Source: Bacterioplanoides sp965200585
GTDB lineage: Bacteria > Pseudomonadota > Gammaproteobacteria > Pseudomonadales > Oceanobacteraceae
NCBI RefSeq assembly: GCF_965200585.1
Contig: NZ_OZ241361.1
Strand: one strand, 5' to 3'
Length of the DNA: 64,000 nt
Under the pieces are notes generated by a model, which had not been told where the DNA came from, did no database searches, and worked only from the letters and a program-made list of their open reading frames with translations. Below are positions 53,335 through 62,002 of this stretch, in pieces. Positions within the stretch are counted from its first letter, which is position 1. Each line of letters starts with the position of its first letter. The position numbers and the translations under genes are program-made.

Positions 53335-54717
53335 TTACAGAACCTCGTCCGCATCTAAACCAATCTTGAATTTATTGATGTATTCCGTTGGTTTGCTGCC
53401 ATCGAATACTACGCCGTCAATAAAGTCTGGTTGTGGTGGCTTGAAGCCGGTTTCGGTGGCGAAATCCGGGAAGTCTTTAGCTTCTACTTCACCATCTTCG
53501 ATCAGCGCTTTTGCGGCTTTGGCGTAGATGTCAGGGCGGTATACGTCTGCAGCTACTTTCTTGTACCAGGCGTCATCTTTTGCTTCTGAGATCTGACCCC
53601 AGCGACGCATTTGTGTCAGGTACCAGATAGCATCTGAGTAGTATGGGTAGGTCGCGTTGTAACGGAAGAATACGTTGAAATCAGGGATTTCACGTTTGTC
53701 GCCTTTTTCGTATTCAAAAGTACCGGTCATTGAGTTGGCAATAACGTCGTAGTCGGCACCCACGTAGTAAGGCTTAGACAGGTACTTAACAGCTTCAGGG
53801 CGGTTTGCGTTGTTATCAGCGTCCAACCATTGAGCAGCACGGATCATGGCTTTTACAACAGCAACCGTCGTGTTTGGATATTTCTCGGTGAATTCTTTAG
53901 TCATACCGAATACTTTTTCTGGGTTGTTTTTCCAGATTTCGTAGTCAGTAATAACGGGTACACCAATACCTTTAAATACAGCTTGCTGGTTCCACGGCTC
54001 GCCTACGCAGTAGCCGTAAATGGTGCCAGCTTCCAGTGTTGCAGGCATTTGTGGTGGTGGTGTTACCGACAGGAAAGCATCAGCGTCGATTTGACCTTTG
54101 GTATCACCTTTGTGTGGCGCGTAGTAGCCCGGGTGAATACCACCGGCTGCTAACCAGTAACGCAGTTCATAGTTGTGGGTTGATACCGGGAATACCATGC
54201 CCATGTTAAATGGCTTGCCCGCGTCGTTGTATTTATCAACGATTGGTTTCAGATAATCGGCTTTAATCGGGTGAACTGGTTTGCCATTTTCATGCGGCAC
54301 CAGTTTTTTCATTTCACCCCAGACACCGTTGGATACGGTAATACCGTTACCGTTTAAATCCATGCTGAATGGGGTCACGATGTGAGCTTTAGTACCAAAA
54401 CCAATGGTGGCAGCTAACGGCTGGCCCGCCAGCATGTGCGCGCCATCTAATTGGCCGTCAATCACACCGTTGAGAAGTACTTTCCAGTTGGCTTGTGCTT
54501 CCAGCTCAACTTCCAGACCCTCGTCTTCGAAATAACCCAGTTCTTTCGCAATTGCCAAAGGAGCCATGTCGGTCAGTTTGATAAAGCCAAACTTAAGTTC
54601 CGTTTTTTCCGGCTCACCTGCGCTAACAACAAAAGATGTTGTTAGTGACGCTAACCCGGTTGAAATCACCAGTGCTGTTTTCAGCAGGTTACGTCGCAGT
54701 GAATTAATTCCTCGCAT
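53335..54717 (-). CDS. nrtA: Nitrate ABC transporter substrate-binding protein
   Basis: 460 residues from ATG 54717, which has AGGGG upstream; the frame continues further 5' through the leader but that is non-coding. The N-terminus SLRRNLLKTALVISTG resembles a twin-arginine signal, ending near VVSAG. Mature domain: KFGFIKLTDMAPLAIAKELGYFEDEGLEVELE, GNGITVSNGVWG, VSTHNYELRYWLAAGGI, GYCVGEPWNQQAV. Family: NrtA/CmpA, here periplasmic nitrate receptor. The leader has an attenuator and a sigma54 site. Confidence 0.93.
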   Translation of the reverse strand: MRGINSLRRNLLKTALVISTGLASLTTSFVVSAGEPEKTELKFGFIKLTDMAPLAIAKELGYFEDEGLEVELEAQANWKVLLNGVIDGQLDGAHMLAGQPLAATIGFGTKAHIVTPFSMDLNGNGITVSNGVWGEMKKLVPHENGKPVHPIKADYLKPIVDKYNDAGKPFNMGMVFPVSTHNYELRYWLAAGGIHPGYYAPHKGDTKGQIDADAFLSVTPPPQMPATLEAGTIYGYCVGEPWNQQAVFKGIGVPVITDYEIWKNNPEKVFGMTKEFTEKYPNTTVAVVKAMIRAAQWLDADNNANRPEAVKYLSKPYYVGADYDVIANSMTGTFEYEKGDKREIPDFNVFFRYNATYPYYSDAIWYLTQMRRWGQISEAKDDAWYKKVAADVYRPDIYAKAAKALIEDGEVEAKDFPDFATETGFKPPQPDFIDGVVFDGSKPTEYINKFKIGLDADEVL

Positions 54718-54738
54718 CGTGTTTCCCCTTTTTAAGCC

Positions 54739-54777
54739 AAAAAAAAAGCGCCACAACCCCAATAGGTCGTGAGCGCC
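54739..54777 (-). terminator. Leader terminator (attenuator) upstream of nrtA
   Basis: Minus strand: GGCGCTCACGACC pairs with GGTTGTGGCGC (one bulge), followed by nine U residues, 22 bp before the nrtA ATG. Upstream is a second hairpin TGTTC-GCAGAC-GAACA (54792-54807). The stem base GCGCTCAC and the U9 tract match the nasA leader, indicating shared NasT-type antitermination. Confidence 0.83.
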
Positions 54778-54858
54778 TTTGCAATATTGAATGTTCGTCT
54801 GCGAACACCCGAAATAAAAAAGTAGTGAACCCAACGTTGGGCTACATAATCTGGATTT

Positions 54859-54874
54859 AGCGAAGAGTGTGCCA
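54859..54874 (-). promoter_or_regulatory. Sigma54 promoter of nrtABD
   Basis: Minus strand TGGCAC-ACTCT-TCGCT, exact 12-bp spacing between GG and GC; places transcription start near 54847, about 130 nt before nrtA, so the attenuator lies in the leader. Confidence 0.65.
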
Positions 54875-55137
54875 ATTTCAGAAAATGCAGATTTCTCAGG
54901 CATTTTCAGCAAGAAAATCAGATTTATTAACGGTTGGTTGCTTTTTGAGCACCAAATCAGGTTGGCTCAAATTGATGATGAACTGCTTTGGTGCGGATTT
55001 ACGATTTATTGTGAGGCGCTTTTGCAGAGAGGTGGTAACTGACAGGGCATTTAATCAAATACTGTATCTGTCATCTGCGGTGCAGAAACATAAAACCCGG
55101 CAATTGCCGGCTTTATTTGCTGTTCAGGCGATAAGAG

Positions 55138-56194
55138 TTAATGGCTGGAAAAACATTCCTGCGCAACGTGTTTGATATTGGTATCGGCCTGAATCCAGCC
55201 CCAGCGCTGCATTTGTTGCAGGAACCATTCTCCGTGCTCCACTTTGGCTTCGCCCGCCTGCAGCGGGTCCAGCACCAGCATATTGTGAATGCTGACGGGG
55301 GAGTCGCCGAGTTTGTAGCGGAACTCACCAGTCAGAGCTGGCAATAACGCTTCAGTGGGCTGTTCCAGTGCTTCAGCAAGCAGCTCTGCCGCTTTCTCCG
55401 GATGCTCATGGCACCACTGAGCTCCCTGGCTGATGGCGTGTATCAGCGCCTGGAGTGTATTCGGGTGCTGCTGTGCCCATTCCTGAGTGACACCCAGTAC
55501 TTTATCCGGCGCCTGTTGCCAGAGTTTGGTGGCCGGCATCAGGCATTGGCCAACGCCTTGCTGAATGGCAACGCTGTTCCAGGGAGCGCCAGCGAAGAAA
55601 CCATCAATATGTTGCAGTTTCAGGTGATCGACCATTTGTGACGGTGGTAATACCAGCAATTCAATGTCTTTGTCCGGATCAATGCCCGCATCAGCCAACC
55701 AGGCACGCATTAGCAGATTGTGAATGGAGAAAGGAAAGACCACGGCAAAGACCAGCTTTTCCTGCTCGTTTTGCTGACGTTGTTGAATCAATGTTGCCAA
55801 CTGCTGGCCCAGCTGTTGTGCCGAGGCAGAGGCAATATTATCGACTGCCAGCGTTTCAGCCAGGGTGTTTGAGACGGTCAGAGCGTTACCATTTAATGCC
55901 AGTGACATCGGTGCCTGCATGGGTTTTCTCAGGCAGCCAATACCCAGATTGCGTGGCTAATAACATGGGGGCCAGCATTTGTGCCGCATCAAAATGACCA
56001 ACAATCACTTTATCGCGGATGTTGGCCCAGGAAACTTCCTGCTGCAGCGTGACGTTGAGCCCGGCGTGGCGAAAGTAACCCATTTCCTGTGCTGCAATTA
56101 ATGGCAGGGCATCGGTCAGAGGCATATAGCCCAGCGTCAGCTTATCTTTTTCCAGTGCAGATGCTTGTCGTGTTGTTTGCTGTGGTGTTGTCAT
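55138..56194 (-). pseudogene. nasS: NasS nitrate sensor, interrupted by a +1 frameshift
   Basis: Frame 1 (56194 to about 55950) reads LTLGYMPLTDALPLIAAQEMGYFRHAGLNV ... FDAAQMLAPMLLATQ, then shifts and stops near 55886. The next frame continues without a gap as LGIGCLRKPMQAPMSLALNGNALTVSN through VFPFSIHNLLMRAWL and APWNSVAIQ to 55138. One extra base around 55948-55951 explains the break; both halves are otherwise intact NrtA-like sequence without signal peptide, as in NasS, which binds and inhibits NasT when nitrate is absent. It is a recent mutation or a sequencing error. Confidence 0.82.
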
Positions 56195-56204
56195 AAGGAA
56201 ATAC

Positions 56205-56828
56205 TCAGTTACTCAGCAGATTCATCACGGAAATAATGTTCTTCGCGACATCCACCATGCGTTGGCTACGATCCATCGCCATCTTACGGATAGCATGGTA
56301 AGCCTCTTCTTCGGTCATGTTCTTTTGCTTCATCAGCAGGGATTTGGCCTCGTCGAGAATACGACGGTCAGCCAGCTGATTGCGGGTTTTTTCCAGCTCA
56401 CTTTTTAATGCCTGGAATTCACGGAAGCGGGCAACGGCAACATCCATAATGGATTTGATGCGTCCGGCCTGTAGGCCATCAACCACATAGGCGCTGACCC
56501 CGGCGCGCATGGCTTTTTCGATGGTGTCGGAATCGTCTTCATCGCTGAACATGATCACCGGCTTGGGGTTATGCTGGTTGAGAATGCTCATATGTTCCAG
56601 CATGTCCCGGTCCGGGCTTTCAATATCAATAAAGATCACATCCGGCTGATTCTCTTCGACCTGTTTAATCAGCCCCTGGGCACTTTCCAGTCGGGCGATC
56701 ACTTCGCAGCCGGCATCGGTCAGCGCCTGTTCTAACATGGCGGCACGCCCGGGCTGGTCATCAACCAGCATAATTTTAGTAACGCTGCCTTTAATTGCAG
56801 CGCCTGAAGCAGTATTGGTTGGTTTCAT
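56205..56828 (-). CDS. nasT: NasT, ANTAR-domain transcription antiterminator
   Basis: 207 residues. Receiver-like domain (about 15-130; KIMLVDDQPGRAAML, VIFIDIESPDRDML), then a coiled linker and the ANTAR RNA-binding domain (about 140-200; RRILDEAKSLLMKQKNMTEEEAYHAIRKMAM). NasT binds paired hairpins in leader RNAs and lets polymerase pass the nasA and nrtA leader terminators. NasS normally holds it inactive; the adjacent nasS is frameshifted. Confidence 0.93.
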   Translation of the reverse strand: MKPTNTASGAAIKGSVTKIMLVDDQPGRAAMLEQALTDAGCEVIARLESAQGLIKQVEENQPDVIFIDIESPDRDMLEHMSILNQHNPKPVIMFSDEDDSDTIEKAMRAGVSAYVVDGLQAGRIKSIMDVAVARFREFQALKSELEKTRNQLADRRILDEAKSLLMKQKNMTEEEAYHAIRKMAMDRSQRMVDVAKNIISVMNLLSN

Positions 56829-57145
56829 AGATTTATGGGTACGACATCACGGTTATGGGGGCATCATCTATGGCTGACAGGCAGCCTGCAATCATTAAAC
56901 CAAGGTCAAGAGATAATGTTAACTTTGTAAGATTGTACTTTGTCGCTAAGGTCGGTCGGAATTGGATGGTTTAAATGAGAATGACTTCGACTGACAGCCA
57001 GTTAAAACCCACTCAAGACCTTTCTAAGGCTAGGGTTAATGCGGGTTTTACCCGACTTTTTGCACTTTTTCTTAAGACGCTGCTTTTGCCAAAGAGGGAA
57101 TTTTGGGAGAATGCAGAACCTTTCTGATGATTATTAGTTTTTCTC
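56829..57145. other. Intergenic region between nasT and ygiQ
   Basis: 317 bp between divergent genes; it must hold both promoters. I see no convincing sigma54 site. AAAACCC (57004-57010) and GGGTTTT (57043-57049) could pair as a long-loop hairpin ahead of ygiQ. Nothing else supported. Confidence 0.4.
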
Positions 57146-59452
57146 ATGACCGAAGCGCAGAAGCATCTGTTTTCTAACTATCCCTATTGGGCCGAATGTT
57201 TTGGCACGGCGCCTTTTTTACCCATGTCGCGTGCTGAAATGGACGAACTTGGCTGGGACAGCTGTGATGTGATTCTGGTAACGGGAGATGCTTATGTCGA
57301 TCACCCCAGCTTTGGTATGGCGGTGATGGGGCGGATGCTGGAATCTCAGGGCTTCCGGGTGGGCATTATTGCTCAACCCGATTGGAACGACCCGAATGCC
57401 TTTACGGCGCTGGGTAAGCCAAATTTCTACTTTGGTGTGACCGCGGGCAATATGGACTCGCTGATCAACCGTTATACCGCTGATTTAAAAGTGCGCTCCG
57501 ATGATGCCTATACCCCCCACGGTGAGCCGGGTAAGCGTCCGGATCGTGCGGTGATTGTGTATTCGCAAAAATGCCGCGAAGCCTATAAAGATGTGCCGAT
57601 TGTTATTGGTGGTATCGAAGCCAGTTTGCGCCGTATTGCCCAATACGATTATTGGTCGAATCAGGTGCGCCGTTCGGTATTGATTGACTCCGGTGCTGAT
57701 ATTCTGTTGTACGGCAATGCGGAACGAGCGATTGTTGAATTAACCCATCGTTTATCCTCGGGTGAGCCGATCGATACCATTACCGATCTGCGTGGCACCA
57801 CCATTGTGCGTGACGCGACGCCGGATGGCTGGACTGAAATTGACTCGTCCCGTATTGATTGGCCGGGGCAAATTGATCAGCTGCCGAACCCATATGAAAT
57901 GAAAGAAGCCAACAGCGACAGCTGTGCTTCTGACCAACAAGGGCAGGCCGATAGCGATGCAGACCCGGATGTGATGCCGGTGAAGATTATTCCGATGCCA
58001 CTGCAGCGCAAAATTGAGCACGATCTGGATACCACGGCAGTGCGCTTACCTTCCTTTGAGAAGGTGAAAAACGACAGCGCCTTGTATGCGCATGCTTCCC
58101 GGGTGCTGCATCAGGAATCCAACCCGTATAACGCCCGGCCGTTGATTCAAAAACACGGCAGCAAAGAAATCTGGGTAAACCCGCCGCCGATCCCATTGGA
58201 AACCGATGAGATGGATTCGGTGTTTGGTTTCGCGTATCAGCGTGTGCCACACCCGAGTTATGGTGATGCCCGTATTCCGGCGTATGAGATGATCCGTTTT
58301 TCGGTGAATATTATGCGCGGCTGCTTTGGTGGCTGTACCTTCTGTTCCATTACCGAACACGAAGGCCGTATTATTCAGAGCCGTTCGCAGGAATCCATCA
58401 TTAACGAAATTGAAGAGATTCGCGATAAAGTTCCGGGCTTTACCGGCACCATTTCGGATCTGGGTGGGCCAACCGCCAATATGTATTTCCTGAAATGTAA
58501 GAGTCAGGAAATTCTGAAAAACTGCCGTCGTTTATCCTGTGTGTATCCGGGGATATGTAAAAACCTCGAAACCAGCCATAAACCCACCACCGAATTGTAT
58601 CGTGCTGCCCGTGCATTACCGGGTATTAAGCGGATTGCCATTGCTTCTGGCCTGCGTTACGACCTGGCGGTAGAAGATCCGGAATACGTCCGTGAGCTGG
58701 TGACTCATCATGTGGGCGGCTATTTAAAAATTGCGCCGGAACATACCGAGCAGAATGTGCTCACTAAAATGATGAAGCCGGGTATGGGCACTTACGATAA
58801 CTTCAAGCGGATGTTTGATAAGTTCTCGAAAGAAGCGGGTAAAGAGCAATATTTAATTCCTTATTTTATTGCCGCACACCCGGGCACTGAAAATAAAGAC
58901 ATGATGAATCTGGCGTTGTGGTTAAAGCGCAATAAATTCCGGGTTGATCAGGTGCAAACCTTCTATCCGTCACCGATGGCATTGGCAACGGCCATGTACC
59001 ATTCGGAGCGCAACCCACTGAAGCGCATGAGCTATAAGCAGCCGAAGATGAATATCCCGCGTGATATTAATCAGCGGCGTATGCATAAAGCGTTTTTACG
59101 TTATCACGACGCCAAAAACTGGCCGATGCTGCGTGAAGAATTAAAAGCCATGGGACGTCAGGATTTAATTGGCTCTGGCGCCAATGCGTTAATTCCGGCT
59201 GAAGATGATGTAGGCAATAAGCGAGTTCAACGGCCTGGCTTTAAAAAAGAGGGCTTTAAAAAGCCGTTAAAAGGCAAAGCCGGTTCTTCAAAATCGCAGG
59301 GAAAAGCATCGGGTAAGAAGCCCGGGCAAAAATCAGTAGCGGCTAAGTTTGCTTCGAACTCACCTGCTAAGCAAAAGCCTGCTAAATCGACGTCAGCTAA
59401 GCCGGCAGCAAATAAATCGGGTAAGCCGAAAAAAGTTCGCAAGCTGAAATAA
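57146..59452 (+). CDS. ygiQ: YgiQ-family radical SAM protein
   Basis: 768 residues. The N-terminal domain (about 1-370) has DVILVTGDAYVDHPSFG and IGGIEASLRRIAQYDYWS. The radical SAM core has the CxxxCxxC cluster in MRGCFGGCTFCSITEHEG (about 390-406). Function of the family is not established. After residue ~690 comes a Lys/Ser/Ala/Pro-rich low-complexity tail, probably disordered, absent from many homologs. Confidence 0.9.
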   Translation: MTEAQKHLFSNYPYWAECFGTAPFLPMSRAEMDELGWDSCDVILVTGDAYVDHPSFGMAVMGRMLESQGFRVGIIAQPDWNDPNAFTALGKPNFYFGVTAGNMDSLINRYTADLKVRSDDAYTPHGEPGKRPDRAVIVYSQKCREAYKDVPIVIGGIEASLRRIAQYDYWSNQVRRSVLIDSGADILLYGNAERAIVELTHRLSSGEPIDTITDLRGTTIVRDATPDGWTEIDSSRIDWPGQIDQLPNPYEMKEANSDSCASDQQGQADSDADPDVMPVKIIPMPLQRKIEHDLDTTAVRLPSFEKVKNDSALYAHASRVLHQESNPYNARPLIQKHGSKEIWVNPPPIPLETDEMDSVFGFAYQRVPHPSYGDARIPAYEMIRFSVNIMRGCFGGCTFCSITEHEGRIIQSRSQESIINEIEEIRDKVPGFTGTISDLGGPTANMYFLKCKSQEILKNCRRLSCVYPGICKNLETSHKPTTELYRAARALPGIKRIAIASGLRYDLAVEDPEYVRELVTHHVGGYLKIAPEHTEQNVLTKMMKPGMGTYDNFKRMFDKFSKEAGKEQYLIPYFIAAHPGTENKDMMNLALWLKRNKFRVDQVQTFYPSPMALATAMYHSERNPLKRMSYKQPKMNIPRDINQRRMHKAFLRYHDAKNWPMLREELKAMGRQDLIGSGANALIPAEDDVGNKRVQRPGFKKEGFKKPLKGKAGSSKSQGKASGKKPGQKSVAAKFASNSPAKQKPAKSTSAKPAANKSGKPKKVRKLK

Positions 59453-59454
59453 CC

Positions 59455-60276
59455 ATGCACTGGCTGCTTGAACACGAAGCATTATTCCGGCTTGGCTGTT
59501 TCAGCAGTATATTTGTGTTAATGGTGATAGGGGAGTTGGCTCTCCCTTATCGCCAGCAGGCTCATAAACCCCAGCGCTGGTTGAATAACCTCGGGCTGAT
59601 GCTGTTGAATACGCTGGTATTACGCTTATTGTTTCCGGCCGCCGCCATTGGTATCGCCTTTTATGCCCAGCAGCATGAGATCGGTTTGCTGAATGGATTG
59701 CTGAATCCGTTAAGCCTGAATGATTCTGGTTTTCTTTCATTTTTGGTGTTGGTTGTATCGGTGTTACTGCTCGATATGCTGATTTATTGGCAACACCGGT
59801 TATTCCATCAAATACCGCTGTTATGGCGGCTGCATCGGGTACACCATAGCGATCGAGGATTTGATATTTCCACCGGGGTGCGTTTTCACCCGCTGGAAAT
59901 TGTGTTGTCGATGTTGATTAAAGGTGGATTGATCCTGTTGATTGGTTTCTCCCCTATTGCCGTACTACTGTTCGAAACTCTGCTTAGCAGCTGCGCTATT
60001 TTTAATCACGGCAACGTCAGTTTGCCTGCTGCGTTAGACCGCTTGCTGCGCAAAATACTGGTGACGCCTGATATGCACCGGATTCATCACTCTGAAATCA
60101 TTAATGAAACCAACAGCAATTATGGCTTCAGCATTACCTGGTGGGATAAGCTATTTGGCAGCTATTGTGTGGAAGCTGCAGCGGGAAAAGAAAATATTGT
60201 TCTCGGTTTGAGCCAGTATCGCCAGCCGGAACGTGTGAACCGTTTTGTGGCGTTATTGATGATGCCGTTTCGGTGA
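59455..60276 (+). CDS. Fatty acid hydroxylase/sterol desaturase-family membrane protein
   Basis: 273 residues, four to five membrane helices. Histidine boxes for the di-iron site: HRLFH (about 113-117), HRVHHSD (about 124-130) and HRIHHSE (about 205-211). Oxidises or desaturates a lipid; the substrate is unknown. Starts 3 bp after the ygiQ stop, so cotranscribed. It is the last ordinary gene before the cassette array. Confidence 0.85.
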   Translation: MHWLLEHEALFRLGCFSSIFVLMVIGELALPYRQQAHKPQRWLNNLGLMLLNTLVLRLLFPAAAIGIAFYAQQHEIGLLNGLLNPLSLNDSGFLSFLVLVVSVLLLDMLIYWQHRLFHQIPLLWRLHRVHHSDRGFDISTGVRFHPLEIVLSMLIKGGLILLIGFSPIAVLLFETLLSSCAIFNHGNVSLPAALDRLLRKILVTPDMHRIHHSEIINETNSNYGFSITWWDKLFGSYCVEAAAGKENIVLGLSQYRQPERVNRFVALLMMPFR

Positions 60277-60299
60277 TGGCTTGTTTTGCTACTAATGAT

Positions 60300-60373
60300 T
60301 TTGATTGGCGGGAAGTGTGCTGGTGTGGTCAATCTAAGCTGGATACTCTAGTGCGCGATGCCATTTGTTAAGC
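60300..60373 (-). other. Truncated attC-like site after cassette 3
   Basis: GCTTAAC (plus 60367-60373) fits the RYYYAAC box and overlaps the gene stop as in the other cassettes, followed by AAATGGCATCGCGC. No matching L'/GTT box is visible before the desaturase gene, so the site seems cut off. This also covers the gap 60277-60367, where I see nothing else. Confidence 0.4.
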
Positions 60374-60679
60374 GCTTTCATCTAATGACCCCGCTGGCCA
60401 TCTACTTAGTGTTCTTGCGACAGCTTCAGCAATTTGCATTGTAGGGGGAGCTTCGCACTCAAACCAATTGCCGAATGCCAATGCAATTTTTTGAAAATCA
60501 GAATTGGTCAGATTTTCTAACATGGTTGGTGTTACATCGTTTCCGAGGGCCTTCCAAATAGCCTCGCAGCATTCATGAGGTGAGGCCTCAAAAAATGGAA
60601 CAGGAGGAGAGACTAAATCACCAAACTCTTCTCCCATCGCACTTTCAAAATCTGCTCTCAAGGGCTGCTTCTCTGTCAT
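60368..60679 (-). CDS. Cassette 3 gene: small acidic hypothetical protein
   Basis: 103 residues, acidic, mainly helical (SPHECCEAIWKALGNDV, NLTNSDFQKIALAFGNWFE, QIAEAVARTLSRW). No recognised family; small acidic cassette proteins are sometimes immunity or antitoxin proteins, but nothing here proves it. No clear RBS before ATG 60679. The stop TAA lies inside the attC-like box GCTTAAC. Confidence 0.55.
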   Translation of the reverse strand: MTEKQPLRADFESAMGEEFGDLVSPPVPFFEASPHECCEAIWKALGNDVTPTMLENLTNSDFQKIALAFGNWFECEAPPTMQIAEAVARTLSRWPAGSLDESA

Positions 60680-60692
60680 AGGCTATCTTACT

Positions 60693-60770
60693 GGTTAACG
60701 CCGCCAGCAGCGGCCTGATGAAACGAGGCCCAACGACCGCAGGGAGTGATGCTGGCTGGCCTTGCTATAC
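60693..60770 (-). other. attC recombination site 2 (integron cassette boundary)
   Basis: 78 bp on the minus strand: R'' box GTATAGC, left arm GCCAGCCAGCA, right arm TGCTGGCGGC, then G^TTAACC. The arms pair perfectly apart from one extra A in the left arm, the extrahelical base typical of attC. Ends in the hallmark GGCGTTA. The stop of the HEPN-like gene is inside the R'' box. Confidence 0.8.
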
Positions 60771-61349
60771 GTTTTTGAATAATTCTGATTGTTCGTAGCT
60801 TAGGTCGTGGTTTAAAACTTTGTATAAATGTTCAAGCGCCTTGTACGTTTTTAAGTACTCTTCGTCGCTTGGAATTAAAGGCGAATTTTCAAATTTTTTT
60901 GCCACATCAGATGGGAGAATAAAACCTTCATTGCCATCATCGTCTTTAGTTAGTTCGACCTCTACCTCGGTAAAAAAGTCTTTGCTATGAGCAACTTCAT
61001 TTCGTAGTTTTATTAGCGCAGATAAAAGCTGGTAATCAGTAGACGTATTGTCGGTGACATACTTTCCACTTGATATTAGAAAACCAATTGAGTCTAACTT
61101 GCCCCTGAGGCTCATAGCTAAGAATGCTTGAGCATGACGCTTGTAGTCTTCTCTTGGGAACGTGTTATGCGACCAACTTACAATGCTGTCATTTAATGCA
61201 CTTTCTAAGGTTGCTGCTGCCGTAAGGATAAATGAGTATTTTACTGGATTTCTTTTTATATCCTCATCTTCCATGTGGTCCAGAAGGTAGTTTGCCGCAA
61301 GCAATAGACCTTGAGCAGAATTAAATATGAATGACATTTTTTCTGGCAT
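60765..61349 (-). CDS. Cassette 2 gene: HEPN-like protein with RxxxxH motif
   Basis: 194 residues from ATG 61349 (GGAG 5 bases upstream). All-helical: FNSAQGLLLAANYLLDHM, FILTAAATLESALNDSIVSW, then LSALIKLRNEVAHSKDFF with Arg116-x4-His121, the ribonuclease motif of HEPN domains (also RNEVAHS as in MAE_28990/RiboL-PSP-like HEPN families). HEPN proteins act as RNases in toxin-antitoxin and defence systems. No MNT antitoxin is beside it. The first bases CTATAC match the R'' box GTATAGC at its end, as in a gene cassette. Confidence 0.6.
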   Translation of the reverse strand: MPEKMSFIFNSAQGLLLAANYLLDHMEDEDIKRNPVKYSFILTAAATLESALNDSIVSWSHNTFPREDYKRHAQAFLAMSLRGKLDSIGFLISSGKYVTDNTSTDYQLLSALIKLRNEVAHSKDFFTEVEVELTKDDDGNEGFILPSDVAKKFENSPLIPSDEEYLKTYKALEHLYKVLNHDLSYEQSELFKNV

Positions 61350-61364
61350 GATCACTCCATGACC

Positions 61365-61441
61365 GTATAGCGCCCGCATTTGAGTCCGATTGAAAGGAGG
61401 TCCAAAGCCGCGAAGCGGCTGAGCAGCATGGTTTGTTAGCT
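61365..61441 (-). other. attC-like recombination site 1 (integron cassette boundary)
   Basis: 77 bp on the minus strand: R'' box AGCTAAC then AAAC, a central hairpin GCCGCTTCGCGGC like the terminal loop of class 1 cassettes, and an end GCGGGCG^CTATAC. L''/L' pairing is weak. The R'' box is the exact complement of GTTAGCT at the start of cassette 1 (61921-61927), the relation expected for a genuine cassette. Confidence 0.68.
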
Positions 61442-61897
61442 ATCACTGTGGACCTTCCTAAAATGCTTATCCAGATTCTTGGGATTCAATGAAGTCCTAC
61501 AGATAGGGCATTTAATAATATCATTAGAAATACTATTTTTAATGGATATTGAATCTTTAGCGGGAGCAGATTCAGGTTCCTTTTTTTCTGGGTCAAAGTT
61601 GTACTTAAACTCGAGTTTTTCTAGTACTTTCTCTAGCGCTTGTATTATGTAAAGACGATTTGCACCGAATGCGTAATATCCAGTTCTCATTCGCTTGATG
61701 GGCATTGAAGGATCTGAAGACCGGCGTTTGTCTTTCAGCGTGCCATTATCAAGAAAAGTTATCGGATACCTAAACTCACGACCCTCACCATACCACTCTC
61801 CTCCAGGCCCCCAGTTTTGTATGTTTCCGTTGTAACAGCTGTTCCCAATTATAGATTCCATCTCAGCGAGGATTTTCTTCTTTATGCTTTCGTCCAT
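61436..61897 (-). CDS. Cassette 1 gene: hypothetical protein with C-terminal C2H2-type zinc finger
   Basis: 153 residues. The N-terminal ~95 residues are unassigned (NWGPGGEWYGEGREFRYPITF). A flexible stretch precedes a C-terminal finger KCPICRTSLNPKNLDKHFRKVH with Cys130, Cys133, His145, His150. Possibly DNA- or RNA-binding. GAGG lies about 10 bases before ATG 61897. The stop TAA is within the attC box AGCTAAC. Confidence 0.55.
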   Translation of the reverse strand: MDESIKKKILAEMESIIGNSCYNGNIQNWGPGGEWYGEGREFRYPITFLDNGTLKDKRRSSDPSMPIKRMRTGYYAFGANRLYIIQALEKVLEKLEFKYNFDPEKKEPESAPAKDSISIKNSISNDIIKCPICRTSLNPKNLDKHFRKVHSDS

Positions 61898-61922
61898 TGG
61901 GTCACGACCTCTTCTGAAATAG

Positions 61923-62000
61923 CTAACAGTTTATTCGTGTGCGCGCCTGATGTCTTAGCAAGGAATACTCGGGCTTATGGTTGTGACTAACTGATTTCAC
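61923..62000 (-). CDS. 25-codon leader ORF at the head of the cassette array
   Basis: GTG 62000 with RBS AAGGAAGG 7 bases upstream. The basic peptide starts MKSVSHNHKP and ends RHQARTRINC; its stop codon is supplied by the first bases of cassette 1 (TGT-TAG within GTTAGCT). The end QART aligns with QGRT of the leader at 8730-8819. Arrangement recalls ORF-11 in the attI1 site of class 1 integrons, which boosts translation of the first cassette. Confidence 0.5.
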   Translation of the reverse strand: MKSVSHNHKPEYSLLRHQARTRINC

Positions 62001-62002
62001 TT

